From Micromonospora radicis (GTDB lineage: Bacteria; Actinomycetota; Actinomycetes; Mycobacteriales; Micromonosporaceae): a stretch of DNA of 44,340 bases. Positions within the stretch are counted from its first letter, which is position 1. Every line of letters begins with the position of its first letter. The position numbers were made by a program, and so were the translations under genes. The stretch is from positions 1 through 44,340 of the forward strand of contig NZ_QXEC01000035.1 of NCBI RefSeq assembly GCF_003583405.1, read 5' to 3'. Below are positions 16,123 through 24,686 of the stretch, in pieces. The notes beneath the pieces are model-generated. The model was not told the origin of the DNA. It saw only the letters and a program-made list of their open reading frames with translations, and did no database searches.

Positions 16123-16767
16123 CTACGCCACCTGGCTCTCGCGCAGCTCCGGCACCACGTCACGGAGCCGGGCCAGGCTGATGCCACCCTCCCGGACCAG
16201 GACCGGCTCGTCGCCGGTCAGGTCCACGATCGTGCTCGGCACCGGATCCACCGCCGGCCCGGCCTCGAGGTACGCCCGCACCGAGTAGGCCAGCTGGTCA
16301 CGTGCCTCGTCGGCGGTGAGCGCGGCCGGCTGGCCGGTCTTGTTGGCCGAGGCGACCGCCATCGGGCCGGTCTCCCGCAGCACCTCCAACGCCACCGGGT
16401 GCAGCGGCATCCGCACCGCCACCACGCCGCTGTCGTCGCCGAGATCCCAGCGCAGGCTCGCCGAGTGCTGCACCAGGATGGTCAGCGCGCCCGGCCAGAA
16501 CGCCTCCACCAGGTCACGCGCCGCCGCCGGCAGCGAGTAGACCAGGCCGTCGAGGGTGTGCCGGGAACCGATCAGCACCGGTGGCGGCGTGTGCGGGGCG
16601 TCCTTGGCGTCCAGCAGCGCCTTGACCGCGTACGGGGTGAAGGCGTCCGCGCCGACCCCGTAGACCGTGTCGGTCGGCAGGACCACCAGCTCGCCGTTGC
16701 GGACCGCTTCGATGGCCGCAGCGATGCCGCGGTCCCGGTCGGCCAGTGACCGGCAGTCGTAGAGCAT
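16123..16767 (-). CDS. tsaC: L-threonylcarbamoyladenylate synthase (Sua5/YrdC/YciO family)
   Basis: This enzyme makes threonylcarbamoyl-AMP from threonine, bicarbonate and ATP for t6A modification of ANN-decoding tRNAs. 'VVLPTDTVYGVGADAF', 'FWPGALTILV' and 'VAVRMPLHPVALEVL' are family motifs, followed by 'GPMAVASANKTG' and the 'PSTIVDL' strand. The 214-residue form has only the YrdC domain without the long Sua5 tail. I start it at the ATG at 16765-16767, which overlaps the prmC stop by one base. The frame stays open upstream but only as the shadow of prmC. The order prmC-sua5 is conserved in M. tuberculosis (Rv1300-Rv1301). Confidence 0.93.
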   Translation of the reverse strand: MLYDCRSLADRDRGIAAAIEAVRNGELVVLPTDTVYGVGADAFTPYAVKALLDAKDAPHTPPPVLIGSRHTLDGLVYSLPAAARDLVEAFWPGALTILVQHSASLRWDLGDDSGVVAVRMPLHPVALEVLRETGPMAVASANKTGQPAALTADEARDQLAYSVRAYLEAGPAVDPVPSTIVDLTGDEPVLVREGGISLARLRDVVPELRESQVA

Positions 16768-17717
16768 CACGATGAGCCAGTCTGCCACGTGCCGGTCGCA
16801 CCGGCTGCCGGGCGGTCCGCTCGGCGGGACGCCGTGGTGAAACGCGGCCGGCCGACGAGGTCGCGGTGCGCCTCGATCGTGGTGTAGCGGCCGTCCGCGG
16901 CGAGCAGTTCGGGCAGCGCCGTGCCGTGCGTGTCGTCGTGCTCGATGCCGAGCACACCGCCGGGTCGCAACAGGGCCGCCGCCCGATCGATCACCGGCCG
17001 GATGACGTCGAGGCCGTCCGCCCCGCCGAAGACCGCCTCCGCCGGGTCGTGCCCCGCCACCTCCGGCGGTACGGCGACCGCCCGCGGCACGTACGGCGGG
17101 TTGCAGAGCAGGACGTCGACCCGACCGGCCAGCTCCGCCAGCAGGTCCGGATCGGTCACGTCCGCCTCGACCACCTCGACCGGCCGATCCCCCGCCCCGA
17201 CCCGGGCCGACGCGTTGTCGCGCAGCCAGACCAGCGCGGCGGCGGACCGCTCCACCGCCACCACCCGGGCCGCCGGCACCTCCTGGGCCACCGACAGCGC
17301 GATCGCCCCGGAACCGCTGCACAGGTCCACCACCAGCGGCTCCGGACGCGCACGCCGGGCCTGCTCCACCCCCCAGCCGGCGAGCAGCTCGGTCTCCGGA
17401 CGCGGGACGAAGACCCCCGGCCCGACGGCCAGCTCCAGATGCCGGAAGGCGGCACTGCCGGTCAGGTGTTGCAGCGGCTCCCGCCGGGACCGCCGGCGCA
17501 CCAACTCCCGGTAACGGTCGAGTTGGCCGTCGGTGAATCCGTCGGCGAGGGCCAACCGGCCCCGGTGCACCCCGAGCACGTACGCGGCCAGCAGTTCGGC
17601 GTCCGCGCGCGCCGAGACCACGCCGGCGGAGGCCAGGTCACGGGCGGCGGCCGCCACCTCGGGAGAGGGGCGGTGTCGTCTCGTCCCTTCGGACGGGTGT
17701 TGCGGCACGGTGGTCAC
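16767..17717 (-). CDS. prmC: Peptide chain release factor N5-glutamine methyltransferase (HemK)
   Basis: PrmC methylates the Gln of the GGQ motif in release factors with S-adenosylmethionine. The helical N-terminal domain ('ADAELLAAYVLG', 'EPLQHLTG', 'GVFVPRPETELL') is followed by the Rossmann methyltransferase with 'VVDLCSGSGAIALSVAQ' (SAM loop) and the catalytic NPPY in 'VDVLLCNPPYVP'. The length is 316 residues; a GTG start at 17715-17717 is likely, but no Shine-Dalgarno is clear. Its usual partner and substrate gene prfA is nearby, but the two are separated here by a plus-strand GGDEF gene, so they cannot share one operon as they do in many bacteria. Confidence 0.95.
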   Translation of the reverse strand: MTTVPQHPSEGTRRHRPSPEVAAAARDLASAGVVSARADAELLAAYVLGVHRGRLALADGFTDGQLDRYRELVRRRSRREPLQHLTGSAAFRHLELAVGPGVFVPRPETELLAGWGVEQARRARPEPLVVDLCSGSGAIALSVAQEVPAARVVAVERSAAALVWLRDNASARVGAGDRPVEVVEADVTDPDLLAELAGRVDVLLCNPPYVPRAVAVPPEVAGHDPAEAVFGGADGLDVIRPVIDRAAALLRPGGVLGIEHDDTHGTALPELLAADGRYTTIEAHRDLVGRPRFTTASRRADRPAAGATGTWQTGSS

Positions 17718-17791
17718 GCAATAATCATGAGTCGTCGCGGTGCACGTGCAGCAGCAGGTGCAGCCAGCGGCACACCGACAGGAGGTCGCGG

Positions 17792-19342
17792 GTGGGCTGG
17801 CTCGACCGGGTCGACGACCAGGTTGACGCCCTGACGAAGGCGCGGGCGTTGCAGGAAGTGAGCCGTTCCGCGGAGGCGTACGCGATCCTGGAACGGGTGG
17901 TCCGCACCACCCGCGCCCCGAACGCCCGAGCCGACGCGCTGGTCCAGCGCCTCTCCGCGCTGATCAACCTGGGCCGGACAGCCGAGTACACCCGGGCCAT
18001 CGAGGAGGCGTCCGCCGCCGTACGGGATCTCGCCGAGCCGTACCTGCACGGGCACCTCAACGCGCTGGCCGCGCTGGCCGCGCACCACCAGGGCGCCCTG
18101 GACCGTTGCGTCACCCATCTGGTGCGGGCCGCGCGGGCGCTCGGCGCGGTGGACGACCCGGACCGGGACACCGCCTGGGGCTGGCACGACCTGGCCATGG
18201 CCTACTCCTACCTGAGCTTCCACGGGTACGCCCTCGGCGCGATCGAACGCGCCCGGCAACTGGGCAACGCCGCCGGCATACCGGAGGAGACGTTCGCCGC
18301 CCCCGGCATCCGGCTGCGCAACGCGGTGGCCCTGGACCACACCGGCGACGGCGACGGCTGCCTGCGGGTGCTGCGGGACATCGCCACCGACCTGGAGCGG
18401 TTCATCGCCGCCGGGCGCGCCGACCGGTTGCGTCCCAGCAGCCTGGCCGCCTACGGCTACGCCGGTGCCCGCCGCGCGGCCCTCGGCGACCGGGTCGACG
18501 ACGACCGCGGCACCGACCCGACCCGGCTGCTCGGGCACGGTGCGGACAGCGCCCGGGCCCGCGACATGCGCCAACTCGGCCAGGTCTGCCTGGCCATCGC
18601 CGCCGGCCGACCGATCGAGGCGGTCACCCGGCTGGACACCGTCCAGGTCTCCGCCGAGACGCTCGGCGCGGCCGAACCCGCCCGGCTGCGCAGCATCGCG
18701 CTGGGCCGGGCGGGCGACCACGCCGCCGCGCACCGGGCCGACCGGCTGGCCTTCCGGCTCGCCGCCCAGCGCCACGACCGGCTCCGGGACGTCTACATCG
18801 ACGGCATCGCGGCCCGTATCGACCACGAGGAGATGCGCCGGGAGGCGGCCCGCTTCGAGGGTGAGGCGCTGACCGATCCACTGACCGGGCTGCCAAACCG
18901 GCGCCGGCTGGAGCGCTACATCGCCGCCGTGGTGTCCCGGGGCGAACGGGTGGTGATCGGCGTCTGCGACCTGGACGGGTTCAAGGCGGTGAACACCCGT
19001 CACGGGCACCACTCGGGCGACCTGGTCCTCCAGCGGGTCGCCGGAGTGATCAACCGGGTGATGCGTCGGGGCGACTTCGTGGCCCGCTACGGCGGCGACG
19101 AGTTCGTGGTGGTGCTGCCCGGTGCGGGGATGGCCGAGGCGGCCGAGGTGGCCCGTCGCATCGACGCCGCGGTGCGGACCGAGGACTGGGAGTCGCTGGT
19201 GCCCGGCACCCCGGTCGGCGTCAGCATCGGCTTCGGCGAGGTCGGTGCCGGCGGACCCGGCCAGCGGGACGCGCTCAGCGCCGCGTTCGAGGCCGCCGAC
19301 CGCGAGATGCTGCAGGCGAAGGTCCGCCCCCGCAGCGCCTGA
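17792..19342 (+). CDS. Diguanylate cyclase (GGDEF) with TPR-like N-terminal region
   Basis: The C-terminal 160 residues form a GGDEF domain that makes cyclic di-GMP from two GTP. It has 'DPLTGLPNRRRLERY', 'CDLDGFKAVN', the active GGDEF at residues 434-438 and an allosteric I-site RRGD (425-428), exactly five residues before it. The first ~360 residues are helical, Ala/Leu/Arg-rich and soluble, with no transmembrane segment, and look like degenerate TPR repeats for protein-protein sensing. GGAGG lies 6 nt before the GTG start. The gene sits alone on the plus strand between prfA and prmC, which are otherwise neighbours. The enzyme should be active and product-inhibited. The signal it senses is unknown. 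Confidence 0.9.
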   Translation: MGWLDRVDDQVDALTKARALQEVSRSAEAYAILERVVRTTRAPNARADALVQRLSALINLGRTAEYTRAIEEASAAVRDLAEPYLHGHLNALAALAAHHQGALDRCVTHLVRAARALGAVDDPDRDTAWGWHDLAMAYSYLSFHGYALGAIERARQLGNAAGIPEETFAAPGIRLRNAVALDHTGDGDGCLRVLRDIATDLERFIAAGRADRLRPSSLAAYGYAGARRAALGDRVDDDRGTDPTRLLGHGADSARARDMRQLGQVCLAIAAGRPIEAVTRLDTVQVSAETLGAAEPARLRSIALGRAGDHAAAHRADRLAFRLAAQRHDRLRDVYIDGIAARIDHEEMRREAARFEGEALTDPLTGLPNRRRLERYIAAVVSRGERVVIGVCDLDGFKAVNTRHGHHSGDLVLQRVAGVINRVMRRGDFVARYGGDEFVVVLPGAGMAEAAEVARRIDAAVRTEDWESLVPGTPVGVSIGFGEVGAGGPGQRDALSAAFEAADREMLQAKVRPRSA

Positions 19343-19389
19343 GCCCACCCGTACCCCGGTCGGAGCCGGCGCGGTGCGGTACCGGGCTC
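19341..19389. terminator. Bidirectional hairpin between the GGDEF gene and prfA
   Basis: GAGCCC (19341-19346) can pair with GGGCTC (19384-19389), and an inner GTACC/GGTAC pair extends the stem after a small internal loop. It overlaps both stop codons of the convergent genes, so it could serve both. Confidence 0.4.
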
Positions 19390-20485
19390 AGCGCCGCGCG
19401 AGCTCCGGATCGCCGGCCAGCCGGGCCGCCCGGTCGGCCTCACCGAGCGCGTCGAGTACGCCGTCGAGCTCCCCGGCCAGCGCCAGGTCCAGGTTGTACG
19501 CGGTGTAGCCGATCCGGTGATCGGTAATCCGGTTCTGCGGGAAGTTGTACGTGCGGATCCGCTCCGAACGGTCGACCGTACGCACCTGCGCCTTGCGGGC
19601 GTCCGAGGCGGCCGCGTCGGCCTGTTCCTGGGCGGCGGCGAGCAGCCGCGCCCGCAGGATCCGCATCGCCTGCTCCCGGTTCTGCAACTGGGACTTCTCG
19701 TTCTGGCAGGAGACCACGATGCCGGTCGGCAGGTGGGTGATCCGCACCGCGGAGTCGGTGGTGTTCACCGACTGCCCACCGGGACCGGACGAGCGGAAGA
19801 CGTCGATCCGCAGCTCGTTGGGGTCGACGGTGACGTCGACCTCCTCGGCCTCGGGCAGCACCAGGACACCGGCGGCGCTGGTGTGGATGCGCCCCTGTGA
19901 CTCGGTGACCGGCACCCGCTGCACGCGGTGCACGCCGCCCTCCCACTTCAGGCGGGACCAGACGCCGTTGCCGCCCTCGGGGACACCCTTGGTCTTGATC
20001 GCCAGCGAGACGTCCTTGACCCCGCCGAGGTCGGAGTCCTGTGCGTCGATCACCTCGGTGAGCCAGCCACGGCGCTCCGCGTACCGGGTGTACATCCGCA
20101 GCAGGTCACCGGCGAACAGGGCGGACTCCTCACCGCCCTCACCGGCCTTGATCTCGACGATGACGTCCTTGGCGTCGTGCGGGTCGCGCGGGATCAACAG
20201 CTCGGCCAGCCGTTCCTCCAGCGCCGGCAGGGCGGCCGCGATCGTCTCCGCCTCGGCCGCGAACGACGCGTCCTCGGCGGCCAGTTCCCGGGCCGCGGCC
20301 AGATCCGCGCGGGCCTGCTCCAGCTCCGCCGCGGCCTTGTGCAGCGGGACCAGCTCGGCGTACCGGCGACCGACCCGACGGGCGGTGCCCTGGTCGGCGT
20401 GGATGGCGGGATCGGCCAGCCGCTTCTCCAACTCCGCGTACTCGTCGAGGAGCCTGGCCAGGCGCTCGCTGCTCATGCTGTGCAT
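19388..20485 (-). CDS. prfA: Peptide chain release factor 1
   Basis: RF1 reads UAA and UAG and triggers peptide release. The catalytic GGQ is at about residues 236-238 in 'SSGPGGQSVNTTDSAVR', which is also the PrmC target. 'EIKAGEGGEESALFAGDLLRM' and 'NEKSQLQNREQAMRILRARL' are typical of RF1. Two in-frame ATGs, at 20485 and 20476, are both possible; AAGGAG is 2 nt from the first and 11 nt from the second. I give the longer form (365 residues). It lies downstream of rpmE on the same strand but is separated from it by a strong terminator. Confidence 0.96.
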   Translation of the reverse strand: MHSMSSERLARLLDEYAELEKRLADPAIHADQGTARRVGRRYAELVPLHKAAAELEQARADLAAARELAAEDASFAAEAETIAAALPALEERLAELLIPRDPHDAKDVIVEIKAGEGGEESALFAGDLLRMYTRYAERRGWLTEVIDAQDSDLGGVKDVSLAIKTKGVPEGGNGVWSRLKWEGGVHRVQRVPVTESQGRIHTSAAGVLVLPEAEEVDVTVDPNELRIDVFRSSGPGGQSVNTTDSAVRITHLPTGIVVSCQNEKSQLQNREQAMRILRARLLAAAQEQADAAASDARKAQVRTVDRSERIRTYNFPQNRITDHRIGYTAYNLDLALAGELDGVLDALGEADRAARLAGDPELARR

Positions 20486-20520
20486 CGCTCCTTCGACGGC
20501 GGACCGGGCATACAGACGGA

Positions 20521-20558
20521 CGACGCCCGCGTCCGGCGGAAACCGGACGCGGGCGTCG
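20521..20558 (-). terminator. Strong terminator between rpmE and prfA
   Basis: CGACGCCCGCGTCCGG (20521-20536) pairs perfectly over 16 bp with 20543-20558 around a 6-nt loop, beginning 9 nt after the rpmE stop. It is one of the strongest hairpins in the window and should limit readthrough from rpmE into prfA. Confidence 0.8.
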
Positions 20559-20567
20559 GACCAGGAG

Positions 20568-20792
20568 CTACTTGGCCTTCTTGGCCTGAACCTTGGCGTA
20601 CTTCTGCTGGAACTTGGCCACCCGGCCGGCGGTGTCCAGGACGCGCTGCTTGCCGGTGTAGAACGGGTGGCAGGCGCTGCAGGTCTCGACGTGGATCGAG
20701 CCGCCCTTGGCGGTGCTACGGGTGGTGAAGGTGTTGCCGCAGGAGCAGCTGACCTCGGTGGTCACGTACTCCGGGTGGATGTTGGACTTCAT
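20568..20792 (-). CDS. rpmE: Ribosomal protein bL31, zinc-binding form
   Basis: Large-subunit protein bL31 of 74 residues. It has the four zinc-ligand cysteines of the C+ paralogue at residues 16, 18, 38 and 41 ('SCSCGNTF' and 'ETCSACHPFYTG'), so it is the housekeeping form rather than the zinc-independent, Zur-regulated paralogue. GAGG precedes the ATG at 20790-20792. The basic C-terminal tail 'KFQQKYAKVQAKKAK' contacts rRNA. The order rho-rpmE-prfA is conserved in actinobacteria. Confidence 0.97.
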   Translation of the reverse strand: MKSNIHPEYVTTEVSCSCGNTFTTRSTAKGGSIHVETCSACHPFYTGKQRVLDTAGRVAKFQQKYAKVQAKKAK

Positions 20793-21256
20793 GTCGCCTC
20801 GGTCCTCTCGTCATGGTCGCCGGGTCGCCCTGGCGCGCCGCTGCGCGCCGATTAAGGGCGTGAACCGGAACCGGTGGCCGATTGACCAGTGTGCCATGGG
20901 CCCCGGTGGGCCCGGGAATCGGGCCACACCAGCTGGTCGCCGGTAGCAACATCGGGCCTGACGTACGCATTCCCGCCGCCCCCGCGGAGCATTCCTCCGC
21001 CCCCGCCCCCGCCCGCACCCGCACCGGCACCGCCACGGCTCCACGGCCAGGAGCCCGATCCCCGCGCGGAGCCGTATCCGGCCGCGAGATACCCACCTCC
21101 ATGCGCCCTGATGCTCTGCTTCAACCGGCGCACCGGTTTCGGACCGTTTCCCGTTGCGTGGGGTGACGCAGAGCAACGGGCCGAAACCCGAGGGTACGGG
21201 CGCGGGCGCACGCGGGGTCGGCCGGCTGCCCGAAGGGCGTGGCCGGGCAGGTCACG
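20793..21256. other. Long intergenic region upstream of rpmE, no gene seen
   Basis: The 464 bp between the rho terminator and rpmE contain open frames in several phases, but their translations are low-complexity Gly/Pro/Arg strings. A pyrimidine-rich stretch near 20975-21030 is strongly strand-asymmetric. CCCGTTGC (21150-21157) and GCAACGGG (21173-21180) form a moderate inverted repeat. The region must hold the rpmE promoter, but I cannot place it with confidence. Confidence 0.5.
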
Positions 21257-21291
21257 CGAAGGGGCGTGGCCGGACCGGCCACGCCCCTTCG
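21257..21291 (-). terminator. Terminator of rho
   Basis: Bases 21257-21273 and 21275-21291 are perfect 17-bp reverse complements (beginning CGAAGGGGCGTGG) around a single base. In practice the stem would open a few bases at the tip. It starts 20 nt past the rho stop codon. Confidence 0.75.
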
Positions 21292-21311
21292 TCGATCTTC
21301 GTCGGGAGGGG

Positions 21312-23309
21312 TTACTCCCCCGGCGTCGACTTGGCGATCTGCATCAGGAACTCGATGTTCGTCCGGGACTGCTTGAGCCGGTCCAGCAGGAGGTCCAGCG
21401 AGGCCTGCGAGTCCAGCGAGTGCAGCACCTTGCGGAGCTTGTGCACGATGGCCAACTCCTCCGGCGCGAGCAGGATCTCCTCCTTGCGGGTACCGGAGGC
21501 GCTGACGTCCACGGCCGGGAAGGTCCGCTTGTCGGCGATCTTCCGGTCCAGCTTCAGCTCCGCGTTACCGGTGCCCTTGAACTCCTCGAAGATGACCGTG
21601 TCCGCCATCGACCCGGTCTCCACCAGCGCGGTGGCGAGAATGGTCAGCGAGCCGCCGTTCTCGATGTTGCGGGCCGCACCGAGGAAGCGCTTCGGCGGGT
21701 ACAGCGCGGTGGAGTCGATACCACCCGACATGATCCGGCCGCTGGCCGGCGCCGCCAGGTTGTACGACCGGCCGAGCCGGGTCACCGAGTCGAGCAGCAC
21801 GACCACGTCGTGACCCAGCTCGACCAGGCGCTTGGCCCGCTCGATCGCCAGCTCGGCGACAGTGGTGTGGTCCTGCGGCGGACGGTCGAACGTGGCCGCG
21901 ATGACCTCGCCCTTCACCGACCGCTGCATGTCGGTGACCTCTTCGGGCCGCTCGTCCACCAGCACCACCATCAGGTGGCACTCCGGGTTGTTGTGCGTGA
22001 TCGCGTTCGCGATCGCCTGCAGCACCATGGTCTTACCGGCCTTGGGCGGCGAGACGATCAGCGCCCGCTGGCCCTTGCCGATCGGCATGACCAGGTCGAT
22101 CACCCGGGTGGTGAGGATGTGCGGCTCGGTCTCCAGCCGCAGTCGCTCCTGCGGGTACAGCGGGGTGAGCTTGTAGAACTCCGGCCGCCGCTTGGCCTCG
22201 TCCGACTCCATCCCGTTGATGGTGTCCAGCCGGACCAGCGGGTTGTACTTGTCGCGCCGCTGCTCGCCGTCGCGGGCCGCGCGGACCGCGCCGGTGATCG
22301 CGTCGCCGCGCCGCAGGCCGTACTTCTTGATCTGGGACATCGACACGTACACGTCGTTCGGGCCGGCCAGGTAGCCGGTGGTCCGCACGAAGGCGTAGTT
22401 GTCCAGCACGTCGACGATGCCGGCCACGGGGACGAGCACGTCGTCCTCGCCGACCTGCGGCTCCCGGCCGCCGCCGTCGCCACCGGACTCACCACGGTCG
22501 TTGCGGCCCCGCCGACGGTCCCGGAAGCGGCTGCGTCGGCTGCGCCGACCACCACCCTCGCCGTCGTCGTCAGCGTCGTTGTCCCGGTCGGCACGCTGCC
22601 CCCGGTCGCCCCGATCGGCGCCCCGCTCACCGCGCTCACCGCGCTCACCCCGGTCGGCGCCCCGCTCCGCGCGCTCGCCCCGGTCGGCGCCCCGCTCGGT
22701 ACGCTCGCCCCGGTCGCCGCGCTCGGTACGCTCACCGCGGTCGCCGCGCTCGGCGGCGCGCTCGCTCCGCTCGGCACGGTCACCACGGTCGGCACGCTCA
22801 GCGCGATCGGCGCCCCGCTCGCCACGATCCGCACGCTCACCGCGCTCGCGACCGGCCCGGCCCTCGGTCCGCTCGCCGGCCTCGGCGACGGCCTCCTCGG
22901 CGCGCGGCTCGGCCGCGGCGGCCCGGCTGCGTCGGGTCCGGGTACGACCCTCGGTCTCGACGCTCGCGGCCGGTTGCTCGGCCCGGCGGTCGCCCTCCGG
23001 CCGCTCACCCGCCTCGCGTACCTCCGCGTGGACCTCCTCGCGGACCGGTGCGGCGGCCGCCGCGACCTCGGCCCGCGGTCGAGGGGCCCCTGCGGCGCCG
23101 CCCTGCCGCTCGGTGATCGCGCTGATCAGCTCGCCCTTGCGCATGCGAGCCGTGCCCGAGATGCCGAGCGACGCGGCCAGGCTCTGCAGCTCCGGCAGCA
23201 GCATCGCCGACAGGCCGGTGCCGCTGCGCCGACGCCGGGCAGGGGCAGCGGTGGTGGCCTCGCCAGCGACGTTGGAAACATCCGACGTCACGTCGGTGGT
23301 GTCGCTCAA
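21312..23309 (-). CDS. rho: Transcription termination factor Rho with large charged insertion
   Basis: Rho is the hexameric RNA helicase that ends transcription at C-rich sites. A Rho N-terminal helical domain ('MLLPELQSLAASLGISG', 'MRKGELISAI') is followed by a long Arg/Glu/Asp/Gly-rich, probably disordered insertion (roughly residues 65-275, with repeated GERADRGERG-type units), then the RNA-binding domain and the ATPase core with 'SPPKAGKTMVLQ' (Lys426) and Walker B 'DVVVLLDSVTRLGRSYN'. Such insertions are known in high-GC actinobacterial Rho. I chose the TTG at 23307-23309 (665 residues), because AAGGA lies 5 nt before it. A frame opening exists upstream at 23354 without a ribosome site. 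A ~290-nt leader separates it from thrB. Confidence 0.95.
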   Translation of the reverse strand: MSDTTDVTSDVSNVAGEATTAAPARRRRSGTGLSAMLLPELQSLAASLGISGTARMRKGELISAITERQGGAAGAPRPRAEVAAAAAPVREEVHAEVREAGERPEGDRRAEQPAASVETEGRTRTRRSRAAAAEPRAEEAVAEAGERTEGRAGRERGERADRGERGADRAERADRGDRAERSERAAERGDRGERTERGDRGERTERGADRGERAERGADRGERGERGERGADRGDRGQRADRDNDADDDGEGGGRRSRRSRFRDRRRGRNDRGESGGDGGGREPQVGEDDVLVPVAGIVDVLDNYAFVRTTGYLAGPNDVYVSMSQIKKYGLRRGDAITGAVRAARDGEQRRDKYNPLVRLDTINGMESDEAKRRPEFYKLTPLYPQERLRLETEPHILTTRVIDLVMPIGKGQRALIVSPPKAGKTMVLQAIANAITHNNPECHLMVVLVDERPEEVTDMQRSVKGEVIAATFDRPPQDHTTVAELAIERAKRLVELGHDVVVLLDSVTRLGRSYNLAAPASGRIMSGGIDSTALYPPKRFLGAARNIENGGSLTILATALVETGSMADTVIFEEFKGTGNAELKLDRKIADKRTFPAVDVSASGTRKEEILLAPEELAIVHKLRKVLHSLDSQASLDLLLDRLKQSRTNIEFLMQIAKSTPGE

Positions 23310-23606
23310 TGGATTCCTTCCCTCGATAGGCCGGGACTGCCCGGAATCGAACAACAGGTGGCCGGGCGGCCTCGGTGCACCCGCCTCGCATGACGCTTTG
23401 CGGGAGTCTGTGACACAGCAGCCGGTCGGTCGCCCGACCCACCGAAGGGAGCCGGTGAGCGGGTTTCGCCGTCTGCGGCGACCAGTGAAGACTGCGGTGC
23501 GGCGTGGGCCTAGGCAGGGATGACGGGCTTACCGCCGAGAGCTTCGGGGGTGCGCCGACCCGCAGGAGATCGCATGCTTCGCGGCTGTGCTAAGTCTAGA
23601 GCGTAA
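23310..23606 (-). promoter_or_regulatory. rho leader and promoter region
   Basis: The 297 bp between thrB and rho contain no gene. A minus-strand TAGACT at 23593-23598 is a candidate -10, almost directly after the thrB stop. It would give rho an untranslated leader of roughly 280 nt. Long leaders are common for rho and serve autoregulation by early termination (established for other bacteria). GGTCGG/CCGACC at 23424-23439 is a small stem within it. Confidence 0.4.
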
Positions 23607-24557
23607 TCAACTCTTCCGACCTGCGGCAACAGGGTCCCGCTCCGCGTGTCCGAGTGTACCCCGTCGAACCTGCGCGCCGCGTACGTCTGCCGGCAACCGC
23701 AGGACTTGCCAATCTGTTCCCGCCTCGAAGCCTTTCGGCAGCTCAGACAGGGCGAGCACGGTCGGCCCGGCCCCACTGACCACGGCCGCCACGCCGGCCT
23801 CACGAAGCTCACCGACGACCGCGGCGGTGGCCGACATCGAGGATGCCCGGTAATCCTGGTGCAGCCGATCGACGGTGGCCGGCAGCAACAGCGCCGGCTC
23901 TGCGGTGAGCGCGTGCACCAGCAGCGCCGCCCGGCCGGCGTTGAGTGCGGCGTCGCCGTGCGGCACGGTCGCCGGCAGCGCCGCGCGGGCGGACGCGGTC
24001 AGCCCCCGCTCGGTCGGCACCAGTACCGTCGGGCGTACGCCGTCGGCGACCGGCAACGACACCGCCCGCGCGCCCGCGGGTTCCGTCCAGGCCACCGTGA
24101 AGCCGCCGAGCAGGCAGGGGGCCACATTGTCCGGATGGCCTTCGAGCTGCGCGGCCAGGCGCAACACCCCGGCGGGGTCGAGCCGCTCCCCGTCGGCGAC
24201 CAGCGCCCGGGCCAACAGCACGCCGGCCACGATGGCCGCCGACGAGGAGCCGAGTCCACGGGCCTGCGGGATCCGGTTGACACACTCCACGGCCAGCCCC
24301 GACGGTTGCCCGCCGAGCGCGTCGAAGGTCGCCCGCATGGCGCGTACCACGAGGTGGCCGTCGTCGGTGGGCAGATCGCCGGCGCCCTCACCGGTCACCG
24401 ACACGGTGACGCCGGACGCGGTCACCTCGGCTGCGACGTCGTCGTACAGTCCGAGGGCGAGCCCCAGGGCGTCGAAGCCGGGCCCCAGGTTCGCGCTGGT
24501 GGCGGGGACCCGGACCCGGACCGGACCGGCGGCGAATGTGGTCGACACAGGCCCCAT
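23607..24557 (-). CDS. thrB: Homoserine kinase
   Basis: ThrB phosphorylates homoserine, the penultimate step to threonine. It is a GHMP kinase: 'VRVRVPATSANLGPGFDALGLAL' opens the protein, the ATP-binding loop is 'GLGSSSAAIVAG', and 'DNVAPCLLGGF' and 'SGAGPTVLAL' are the other conserved segments. The ATG at 24555-24557 gives 316 residues, and a GTG three codons later is also possible. The frame extends further upstream but without coding character. In mycobacteria thrB follows thrC directly. Here an MFS gene and an RND exporter gene separate them. Confidence 0.94.
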   Translation of the reverse strand: MGPVSTTFAAGPVRVRVPATSANLGPGFDALGLALGLYDDVAAEVTASGVTVSVTGEGAGDLPTDDGHLVVRAMRATFDALGGQPSGLAVECVNRIPQARGLGSSSAAIVAGVLLARALVADGERLDPAGVLRLAAQLEGHPDNVAPCLLGGFTVAWTEPAGARAVSLPVADGVRPTVLVPTERGLTASARAALPATVPHGDAALNAGRAALLVHALTAEPALLLPATVDRLHQDYRASSMSATAAVVGELREAGVAAVVSGAGPTVLALSELPKGFEAGTDWQVLRLPADVRGAQVRRGTLGHAERDPVAAGRKS

Positions 24558-24686
24558 GCTAGGGCCCGAGCCGTCCCGGGTACGCCTCCGCCCGCCCGCT
24601 GGGACGCTCCTCAGCGCCGCTACCCCCGCCCAACCGCCCGCTCCCTCCCGCCCTCGCCCCGCGCTGGCGGCGCACCGCAACGGCGG

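Noticed and set aside
16768..17322. N-terminal extension of the threonylcarbamoyl-AMP synthase frame
   Set aside because: It overlaps prmC completely in another frame and is Gly/Arg-rich. The conserved YrdC domain starts at the ATG at 16767.
20852..21211. Small glycine-rich protein on the minus strand upstream of rpmE
   Set aside because: Low-complexity composition, no ribosome-binding site and no known family. It looks like a by-product of GC-rich intergenic DNA.
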